This document shows, piece after piece, positions 10,860 through 22,200 of a stretch of 64,000 nt of DNA. The first letter of the stretch is position 1. Each line of letters opens with the position of its first letter. A model generated the notes under the pieces. It was not told where the DNA came from and made no database searches. It worked only from the letters and a program-made list of their open reading frames with translations. This DNA comes from Nematostella vectensis (taxonomy: Eukaryota; Cnidaria; Anthozoa; Actiniaria; Edwardsiidae): NCBI RefSeq assembly GCF_932526225.1, contig NC_064046.1:1116001-1180000 (forward strand), read 5' to 3'. A program made the translations under genes and the position numbers.

Positions 10860-13254
10860 TTACTTTTCATCGGCATCCGACGTGAGCCCATTCTCTGCCT
10901 TATCGCCGGTCTCCCCCTGCCTTCCTTCCCCCTCTTTCTTCGCCTGTTTGGCCAGATCCTCCGCATTCTTTTCCGTTTCCGAGCTGAATTTACGCGGCAA
11001 AGACCGGCTGCTCGGTACAGTTGATGTAGAGGACCAAGGTTTTGGGAAGGTTGCCGCGCGAGCCAATGGGGACGAGCTTTCGTGCTTGAAATGGGCCGTG
11101 CCGTCGTGCTTAGCTGGCGGTGAACTCCCATCATCCTTTGGCTTTTTCTCCTCGTGTGTGATTTTCTCATAAGCCTCGGCGGTCGGTGATGTCCCGTCAG
11201 TCTTTTCCGGTGGCGGCTCCGGGTCGTGAGCTTCTTTCCTGTCAGCCTTTGCAGGCTGTGCAGTTGCGTCAGCTATCTTACCTTTGGGCTTAATAGCCGA
11301 CAGCGGGTGTTTTTTGTCCGAATCTGTAGTAGGACTGAACGGGGATTTGGACGGTGGGGAGGAGGTACGAGGTGACCGTTTGGGACTGGGGAGATCGTCT
11401 CGTTTAACCCACAAGTCCGGCTCCTCGGGTTTCTCGGCTGAAACAAAACGAAATGTAAACTCTCTATCAATACCATCTCTAGATATTTTTTTTTTATATA
11501 ATAATGAATAATGATTAACTCACTGGATAAAGGTGTGATGCAAAGCGAGAAGATGAAATAGTAATAATAAAGAAACAAAATATAAAGGAATTGAAGCTTT
11601 AAAAGTAATACATGCTAAAATGCATTTTAAGGGTCAATGAAAAAGGAGATTTCGTCTCTGGAGTACATTTAAACATACAAAATCATTCAAAATTTAGATT
11701 GGTGTTTATTACTTTGTGTATTACTTTTCACGGAATATTACTGAATGTCATTTTGCTTTCTTTTAAAAAGCAAAAGTGAATAATGTGATTGGCGCGGCTT
11801 TTCTAGTAATCAACTGACCAATCTTGAGTTTTGGTTTCGCGGGCGCCTCCTCGGCCTTCGCGCCCTCCGCTTCATCACGTGATGTACGGCGAGGTCTTTC
11901 GCGCGGCTTCACGTATGGCTTGGGACCGCTGGCGGCTCGCGGGCGCTTGACGGAGGATGGGCGCACCAGGCCTTCTTCGCTGATTGCGTCAGGTTCGCGT
12001 TCCTCGGTGGGAAGCCTGGGTCGAGGAGGACGGCCGTCTTCCTCAGATTTCTTCTCCTTGTCGGGAACTTTATTATTCTGAAATGACAGAAACACAATGG
12101 TACTGCTAATGGTTTATTTCATCGCAAATCCTGAATTACAGCGCGGTCAGGACATACGTAAATAATAAGGTAAAAATATATATATATGTAACATGATATA
12201 CTTAATCAAAGCTAGAGATATCGCATGGTGACGAATGAGCTGAACTGCTCATATCTCGCTCGACTCCAGTCCAGCCTCTCAGTGCCTGATCTAAGGCTGT
12301 AACCATGGGAAATAGTGTTGCAAAGGAGAAGGAATGCTGTTACACTGTCAAAAGACCGAGCGTATCATTGTTCCGATACGTCACGTGAGTCCTTGTTACC
12401 TAGAACCTCTCATTGGCTAAAGTATACATTGTATGCATAGTTCTTTAGCCAATGAAGAGAATTTCTGAACAATGTGCATTGTTGTTTGGCCAATCACAGA
12501 TGACCTTACCTTCTCCCCGAAGCTCCCTGTCCGTTCCTGGCGCATCTTCATCTCCGCCAACAGACCCCCTCCTGCCAGACCACCACCCATCCCAATCCCG
12601 AACTTGGGCGGGCCACGGGCTGCTGCCGCTGGTGGCTTGGACTGCTGGCTCTCTTCGTCCTTAGCTGGTTCCTTCGTCCCTAAACCAAGAAAACGATATA
12701 TAAGTTTACCATTTCTAATATATATGGCTTGATCATTTGTGTGTTTTTCATTTTTTGCACCTTCTATTGAACATGATACCCCAAAAACTGGAATTCGACT
12801 CTGCCAAATTTTCGTCTTAATAAGACTTCTTCAAGTTTTTGGTGTATTGTTTTCATTCTTCTGGTTCACGAACACGACTATTTGGGCTTTTTGTATTTAT
12901 TCTATTGAACATGAATATTAATAAACAATTATATGGAGCAATTTTTACGAGACAAAGGGATTTACCAACAAATACATCAAATCAGCCTTAAATATCACAG
13001 GTTACCTGTGTACTTACCAGCCGGTTTAGAACTGGGAACTGGGGCTATTTTCTCTCGTGTGTGAGGGGCTGGGGGACGACCTGGTGGCGCGGTCGCGAGT
13101 CGATCCCGAGGCTTTACGGCGGGCTTCGGACCAGGTCCGGAAGCTGCTCGATCCCGAGCTGGTGCAGGCCTCGGAGGGGTTGGAGATGTTTTCTTTTCCC
13201 GCTCGGATTTCTTCGGTGAAGGGGTGGTGGATTCTTTGTGTTTTTCTTCAACGG
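10860..13254 (-). CDS. CARMIL: CARMIL exons 38-41: C-terminal tail
   Basis: Exons: 13254-13018, 12679-12510, 12077-11819 and 11437-10860 (residues about 1160-1574). The tail is disordered, basic and proline-rich, with class I/II SH3-like sites ([25 protein letters not shown]). One block is conserved with vertebrates: KFGIGM, then [12 protein letters not shown], at about 1264-1288. The final exon is long, charged and low complexity, ending in SDADEK and a TAA at 10860. GC content rises in these exons relative to the introns. Confidence 0.88.
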
Positions 13255-16200
13255 CTTGAGAAGAGAGGCATCAAACATTAGTTGAGGAGTTCATTGTAAT
13301 AGAAAGTGTATATAGGGACGACTGTACAACGAATCTCTAGTTTTCAATCTAACCACGACGTGCGGAAACTCCTCGTTGACAAAGTTCGCTCTAGAAAGTG
13401 TTTCCATCTAACTTTTGCGAGGTCATCGTTTTTAGAGATAAAAATCGAATTTTTGCTAGGGTTTGTCCTTGTCCCGCCTAAGGTGCCTAAAAAAGAGGAT
13501 GGGATTTAGGATAAATAGGAAATAAGAGGATGTGATTTAGGATAAATAGGAAATAAGAGGATGTGATTTAGGATAAATAGGAAATATATTCCGAATAAAG
13601 AGGTAAAACAATGTCATCTTAGTCTCGGTTATATTTTATTATTTCTGGAAATGGATAATCTAAGTCGGTTACTTCAAAACATGTTTATACATTGTTTATT
13701 TCAATTTTTTTTGTTTCCTATGAAACTTGTTTTTTTATGTTAGATATCATTACGCATGAACCAAACCGTCTTTTTATAGTGTTTAAACATCATTCTTAGG
13801 TATTAATTTGGGTTTAGATAATTTTTGATGTTCACCTTCTCAGCGGTCTTACCCAAGTTAGGTAGTGATGAAGTTATCCGTGCCTGGGCATGCGCAGCTC
13901 TCCCTACGACATCGATAAACCACGTGATTATCTGCCTACCATATTTGGCATACAGGACCAACCTTGACAGACGTACGGAGTATGCGCAGTGGGTTCATGA
14001 ATGAAATTACCGAGTTGCAAAAAGCTTAGTGACTGCACAGACAATTTTCCCAAAACTAAAAATATTGCTCGCACGACCACTTTCACACATTCCCTTATTT
14101 GGACAATCTTAGCCGATGAAGTAAAACTGTATTTATAACACAGGAAACACTTTGTTGTCTTGTAACAAAATTTGTTTCTTTGTATTTTTTCCTTTTAGAA
14201 AAGAGTTGTTAAGCTCTACCTCGGGTTTGTTTGGATCTTCTACTGTTATTGGTTTTTTAGCCAATCGCCTAAATATTTTAGCCAATGACAGTGCTTCAAA
14301 GCTTGGAATTGGATAAAATTGCTTCAAGTAAGTAAGGGTTTAACACGGATAGTTAATTTAGATACGACGACTCCACAGGCGCGTGTGGTATATCAATCGT
14401 TGATTAGTATTTGATATTTTTACCTTTGATAGACAGATAAACGTTTAAGTTCAGTTTAGACATACTCCTTTATAAAAAGGTTGCAGTGAGAAAATCCATG
14501 TGTCGTAGCCCGCGTTGCATCATTGGTAGCATATAAATACTAAAATCTAAGTCTTTGGTTACCAAGGATTACCATGTTTATAAACACATAAAGATAAAAA
14601 AAAAACAGTAGAATTCGTTTCTTGTATGGTATTGGTTTAAATTCCAGTTGCTAATGCATTTAATGCCCCAGAGGAATCGCCGGTTTGGTCACAGTGCAGC
14701 CTTATATGAAATATGTGTATATTTAAAATATTAGTTTAACTAATAACAAGAGAAAATACTTCGTTTAGAACAACTGCACCTACATTTCGGCTATTTACAA
14801 TAGCCTTACTCAGGGTGACTAAGGCTAGCAGGGTATAACATTCCCATTTTGTATTTGTTATTGTTGACACAGAACCGTAGCAGGCCACGTAAGACGGAGG
14901 GGGGGGGGGGGGGGCACAATACAGAAACATTATGAAAATATTAGGGGGGCACAGCCACGCCCCATCTGGTCATTTCCTTATAATTGCACATGCCCCCAGT
15001 GCCCCACCCTCTGCTACGGCCCTGTGACACGCTCCGTTATCATTTTTACGTATCAGACGAAGGCCCTTGTAAAAAGCCAAATATTAATGTGCAGTTGTTC
15101 TAAACGAAGTATTTTCCTTGTTATTACTGTAGTTATATTTATCTTAATCTTAAATCTAGGTTTGGCAACACGGAGATGCTTGTTATGATTGGGTTTAAAC
15201 AGTTATGTACGAAGACGAAGCATTTAGTCACCCCTCCCCTCCCCCCGTACATATTCTTTAGCAAGTTGTACACAATCAGGGGCTTGTAAGAACTTACGTA
15301 CTTATACTTACTCATGTACGCATAAGTAATTACGAGCCCCTGATAGATGCCTAGCTAAGCAGGATTTGCCATGGGGGGGGGGGGGGGGGGGGATTTGTTA
15401 ATTATCAAAACAGGAAATCGCTTTTTAGCGCTCGTCCTACCGCTCCAAAAGCAATCTACAGTAAACATACCGTTGTCACTAGCTTCGTTTCCAGACCCCG
15501 AGCGGTCGCGGTTCTTTTTCTTAAAGAAGCCAGGAAGGCCAAGGTTAATGCCGCTGAAAAAATGAGCCAGCAATACAAGACATGTAAGACAGGTGTGACT
15601 TGGACACGTAAGATTTAGGAGAAGCACCTATAGTAAAACGGTACTATGGAGACACAAATCGCAAAATAAATATCACGCGTAAGGATTTGATGCAATTTGT
15701 AGAAGTTTCTCTTTTAATCTATGCAAGTTGTGGTAAACCAAAAAGTATATTTCTAAGACTTATCTAATTTCCTTTTTTAAATACTAAATATCATTAAAAA
15801 AATAATACCGGCCAATCATAGTAGGTCTGTGATAATACCGGCCTATCATAGTAGGTCTGTGATAATACCGGCCAATCAAAGTAGCCCTGTGAAAATACCG
15901 GCCTATCAAAGTGGCCCTGTGATAAAACCGGCCAATCAAAGTAGCCCTGTGATAATGCCAGCCAATCAAAGTAGCCCTGTGGGAATACCGGCCAATCAAA
16001 GTAGCCCTGTGATAATACCGTCCAATCAAAGTACCGCTGTACCTACCCCTTCGGTATCCAGCCTTGCTTCTTAGAATCCTGAAGGATCACATCAAAACCA
16101 ACAAATGGGTTGGCAAGTTATTAAATACGTCAAACGTGACTCTAACCCTCCTATAACTCCCCTCCCCCTGTGCCCTTACCCAATTCCTCCTGGGAAAAAA

Positions 16201-19200
16201 TGATTAGATACAGGGATTTGTGGTATTTCAGTGACCACTTTTTTGATTTTAGCTAGATCATGAATTTTTGAATACAATATCAATAAAAAATATCACATCA
16301 ATCAATAGCTTTAAAAACAAGATTGTTTTTTTTGTCCAGTTTATAAGAGTTGTATTGAAAGATGAATTGGATTAAATATGAAAACATCGCGTAAGTGAGA
16401 TAGGCAACCATATAGCTCAGCTAGTACACAACACTCAAACAGAATAGAATATATAACGGAAAACCAAAACATAACAGAAGAATATAACGAAAAATAAAAA
16501 CATAACAGAAGAATATAACGGAAAATAAAAACATAACAGAAAATATAACGGAAAATAAAAACATAACAGAAGAATATAACGGAAAATAAAAACATAACAG
16601 AAGAATATAACGGAAAATAAGAACAATACAGAAGAATAAAACGGAAAATCAAAACAACAGAAGAATATAACTGCAAATCAAAACATAACAGAAGAAAATA
16701 ACAAAGTAAAAGTACGAACTCGCGCACGCGCATAACTACCTTGGTGTCTCTCTCAGGAGAGTCGTCATCCGGGTCCTAACACGGGCGTACGTGAAACAAC
16801 GTGAAACAGTAAACGTGATGCGTGATACAACAGCTGAATGACGACTAAAGATGTTGCATAACAAATACAAAGACACTGAACAAGATGGATGTGTCGAGAA
16901 TGGATGGCCACTGGAAAAATGACTGAATGGAATCCCCCCTTTCTTCTCGTCCAAATCCAAATCCAGTCCAAATTCCTTTGTGTCGGCCCGGGGAATATTA
17001 CCAAGTCCGGGGCCCGGGGAATATTACCAAGTCCACCACAGTACATTTCGAAGTCTTTGAGTCCCGAATACCGTTACACACAAAGGCTAAAACCCCGTAT
17101 CCCATTACAAAAGTCACTTAAATCCCGCATCCCGTGCGGCAGTTTGCTCAAGAGTCCCGCTCTTCAAATCCAAATAGCAAAAAAATACCGAGTCTCTCGT
17201 CCCAAAAAAAACCTAGTGTGGACCTACCTTGGTTCCAGAGCCTCGAACGTCTCTCTATTTATTGGCCAGCGGGGTTGCCACTAAATAGAAAGACAAGGCT
17301 CTGGGACCAGGGTAGTGTGGACCCCCTATTATCAACTCCTTACGCCCATGAAAATTAATTGACCAAAAAAAGAAATTACAAAGACTGAAAGACACGCGAA
17401 ACAAAATGCGATTTGTATTTCTAAAGCCCTAAACTGCGCCAGCACTTGCCAGCATTGCTGGCAAATTTTCGCTTGACTGACTATAGGACAAAGGAAATGT
17501 CAAAATGGGAAATTGAGTTTCTGACATTTCCTTTGTCTTGTGGTCAGTCGAGCAAGAATTCGCCAGCAATGCTGGCAGGTGCTGGCTCAGTTTGCACAGG
17601 GCTTAAACATTACGTTTGTTGGAGTTTCTAGAAATTGAATATCATGTATACCACGAAATGTTTTTAGAAACAGAAATCATGTATACCACACGGGCTTGTA
17701 CCTACCTCCGGGCTGGACCTGGGCTTGGGTTTTGGCTTAGGCGCGGGTTTGGGTGGGGTCTTGCTCGGCACAGCGGCCTCTGGTTTGGAAGGTTTACTAG
17801 TAGGCTTGCTGGGGGTCGAGCTGGAAGGTTTGCTGGGCGTGGTGGAGGGTTTAGCTAGCCTAGAAAGAGAAATAACTTGCTATCTTAGAAACTTGGTTTG
17901 ATTAATGTCAGGGCGGCGTTACATTACATGACAGATGAATGAGACTCCCCACGGCAACGTTCATGAAATTCTTCCGATACCGTAAGGATATTCATAAGCG
18001 CTACTGCGAGAAATCGCGGTTTGTTCCTTGTTCGACCTTAGATACGAAATTCTGGTATTTCAGGGGCGGAACTAGGCCTTATCGAAAAGAGGGCATCAAT
18101 ACATAAAAAAAATTGGCGGGAGGTAAACTAATAAATTTAAGCTTCCACACATTTACTCTCAGTATTGTAGGGGGGCTCTCCTACCCCCTGCAGCCACTAT
18201 TTTAAATCCCAAGGGAAAAAGGACGAGGTAGCTGTAGCATTGACTCAGATAAAAAAGGTGTTTCTCGAAATCAAAACCACATAGCTTACTCCTCGTTTCC
18301 GGTGGACCAGAAGTTGTCGATGGCGGCCGGTTCGTCTTCGGCTTGCTCGCCATTGGTCGCTTGCGGTCGGTTGGACGGCCGGGTTGGTAGTCGGCGTCCT
18401 CTCGCCGGCCGAGCACGCTCCTTGACAAGATGCTGTAGACCGTCGCCTGTCTCTACCGCTCCGAAATCTGCCAACAAACACAAAGACAGTTTTTTCGGGG
18501 GTTCTGTATTATAGAGTAGCAGTCGCCACACTAACCTATACTATCGCTCGGGGATGGAGTCCTTGATGCCCGAGGTTCTTTCTCACTTGACGGCGTGGCC
18601 TGTTTCTCGTCTGTGGACGACGTCCTTGGCTTTTTGGTTGCCACTGGAGAAGGTTTTGCCTCTCGTGTTTTTGCCACGCCTCCATCGACTGTCACTGGTT
18701 CTCCGGCAATCACGATGTCCACTTCCACAGCCTCCGATATACCCTCGTCAGGTTTCGGCCTGCTTCGGCTAACGGTCGGTCGCCGTCGGTGACTCTTCGG
18801 GACTTCTTCTGTGTTTTCTCCTGTCATTTGATGGGTGGAGCTCAGCCGATTTTTGGCTTTTCTGGCGGCCTGGAAAACATTGCAGTGAATAGTCGTGTTA
18901 CTGAATTGAAAATTAATGTCTTTTTCTCGAAAATTAAATATCTGTACAAAGTTTGGCTGATCCACAGGGTTCCTAAAGTTTAGGATGACTAACAACAAAG
19001 GTATTCAAAATGAACGATAAAGAATGATAAACTACAATCTTACTAATCAACGCTACACTAAAGGATTTCAAGCAACACAGGTATCCCGTAAAACGCCAAA
19101 TAAAAGTGAAAAATAAACCACACGCATCGCCTTACCACACTGATGTCATCAGTGGTGTCTAAGGCCTTGTCTAATGCTCCAACCTGTTTCTTACGCTGTT

Positions 19201-22200
19201 CTTTTAGAACCTTATCCTAGAAGATAAGAAAAAAAAATGAAGCACTGAAGCACTTGTAGTGTGTGGGTAGACAAATGATCTGCCTGCTAACCAAGACGCC
19301 TCCCCCCCTGGCAGACCAACACCGCCCCCTCTATTACACTTCACCTGGGACACTACCTCCCCTGGCACTCTCCTACAGTATACCCGACCAACACCGCCCC
19401 CTCTATTACACTTCCCCTGGGACACTACCTCCCCTGGCACTCTCCTACAGTATACCCGACCAACACCCCCCCTTTATTACACTTCCCCTGGGACACTACC
19501 TCCCCTGGCACTCTCCTACAGTATACCCGACCAACACCTCCCCCTCTATTACACTTCACCTGGGACACTACCTCCCCTGGCACTCTCCTACAGTATACCC
19601 GACCAACACCGCCCCCTCTATTACACTTCCCCTGGGACACTACCTCCCCTGGCACTCTCCTACAGTATACCCGACCAACACCCCCCCTTTATTACACTTC
19701 CCCTGGGACACTACCCCCCCTGGCACTCTCCTACAGTATACCCGACCAACACCCCCCCCTCTATTACACTTCCCCTGGGACACTACCCCCCCTGGCACTC
19801 TCCTACAGTATACCCGACCAACACCGCCCCCTCTATTACACTTACCCTGGGACACTACCTCCCCTGGCACTCTCCTACAGTATACCCGACCAACACCTCC
19901 CCCTCTATTACACTTCCCCTGGGACACTACCCCCCCTGGCACTCTCCTACAGTATACTCGACCAACACCGCCCCTTCTATTACACTTCCCCTGGGACACT
20001 ACCCCCCCTGGCACTCTCCTACAGTATACTCGACCAACACCGCCCCCTCTATTACACTTACCCTGGGACACTACCCCCCCCTGGCACTCTCCTACAGTAT
20101 ACTCGACCAACACCGCCCCCTCTATTACACTTACCCTGGGACACTACCTCCCCTGGCACTCTCCTACAGTATACCCGACCAACACCTCCCCCTCTATTAC
20201 ACTTCCCCTGGGACACTACCCCCCCTGGCACTCTCCTACAGTATACCCGACCAACACCTCCCCCTCTATTACACTTCCCCTGGGACACTACCCCCCCTGG
20301 CACTCTCCTACAGTATACTCGACCAACACCTCCCCCTCTATTACACTCCCCCTGGGACACTACCCCCCCTGGCACTCTCCTACAGTATACTCGACCAACA
20401 CCTCCCCCTCTATTACACTTCCCCTGGGACACTACCCCCCCTGGCACTCTCCTACAGTATACTCGACCAACACCGCCCCTTCTATTACACTTCCCCTGGG
20501 ACACTACCCCCCCTGGCACTCTCCTACAGTATACCCGACCAACACCTCCCCCTCTATTACACTTCCCCTGGGACACTACCCCCCCTGGCACTCTCCTACA
20601 GTATACTCGACCAACACCTCCCCCTCTATTACACTCCCCCTGGGACACTACCTCCCCTGGCACTCTCCTACAGTATACTCGACCAACACCTCCCCCTCTA
20701 TTACACTTCCCCTGGGACACTACCCCCCCTGGCACTCTCCTACAGTATACTCGACCAACACCGCCCCTTCTATTACACTTCCCCTGGGACACTACCCCCC
20801 CTGGCACTCTCCTACAGTATACTCGACCAACACCGCCCCCTCTATTACACTTACCCTGGGACACTGCCTCCCCCTGGCACTCTCCTACAGTATACTCGAC
20901 CAACACCGCCCCCTCTATTACACTTCCCCTGGGACACTACCTCCCCTGGCACTCTCCTACAGTATACCCGACCAACACCGCCCCCTCTATTACACTTCCC
21001 CTGGGACACTACCCCCCCTGGCACTCTCCTACAGTATACTCGACCAACACCTCCCCCTCTATTACACTTCCCCTGGGACACTACCCCCCCTGGCACTCTC
21101 CTACAGTATACTCGACCAACACCGCCCCTTCTATTACACTTCCCCTGGGACACTACCCCCCCTGGCACTCTCCTACAGTATACTCGACCAACACCGCCCC
21201 CTCTATTACACTTACCCTGGGACACTGCCTCCCCCTGGCACTCTCCTACAGTATACTCGACCAACACCCCCCCCTCTATTACACTTCCCCTGGGACACTA
21301 CCCCCCCTGGCACTCTCCTACAGTATACTCGACCAACACCCCCCCCTCTATTACACTTCCCCTGGGACACTACCCCCCTGGCACTCTCCTACAGTATACT
21401 CGACCAACACCCCCCCCTCTATTACACTTCCCCTGGGACACTACCCCCCCCTGGCACTCTCCTACAGTATACTCGACCAACACCCCCCCCTCTATTACAC
21501 TTCCCCTGGGACACTAACTCCCCCTGGCACTCTCCTACAGTATACCCGACCAACACCTCCCCCTCTATCACACTTCCCCTGGGACACTACCCCCCCTGGC
21601 ACTCTCCTACAGTATACCCGACCAACACCTCCCCCTCTATTACACTTCCCCTGGGACACTAACTCCCCCTGGCACTCTCCTACAGTATACCCGACCAACA
21701 CCCCCCCTCTATTACACTTCCCCTTGGACACTACCTCCCCTGGCACTCTCCTACAGTATACCCGACCAACACCTCCCCCTCCATTACACTTCCCCTGGGA
21801 CACTACCCCCCCTGGCACTCTCCTACAGTATACCCGACCAACACCTCCCCCTCTATTACACTTCCCCTGGGACACTAACTCCCCCTGGCACTCTCCTACA
21901 GTATACCCGACCAACACCCCCCCCTCTATTACACTTCCCCTTGGACACTACCTCCCCTGGCACTCTCCTACAGTATACCCGACCAACACCTCCCCCTCCA
22001 TTACACTTCCCCTGGGACACTACCCCCCCTGGCACTCTCCTACAGTATACCAGACCAACACCTCCCCCTCTATTACACTTCCCCTTGGACACTACCTCCC
22101 CTGGCACTCTCCTACAGTATACCTGACCAACACCCCCCCTCTATTACACTTCCCCTTGGACACTACCTCCCCCTGGCACTCTCCTACAGTATACCCGACC

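Noticed and set aside
18799-18860. CPI motif first sought in CARMIL exon 32 ([13 protein letters not shown])
   Set aside because: It shares only T, PK and P with the consensus. The match in exon 33 ([11 protein letters not shown]...) keeps L, H and RP and is better placed.
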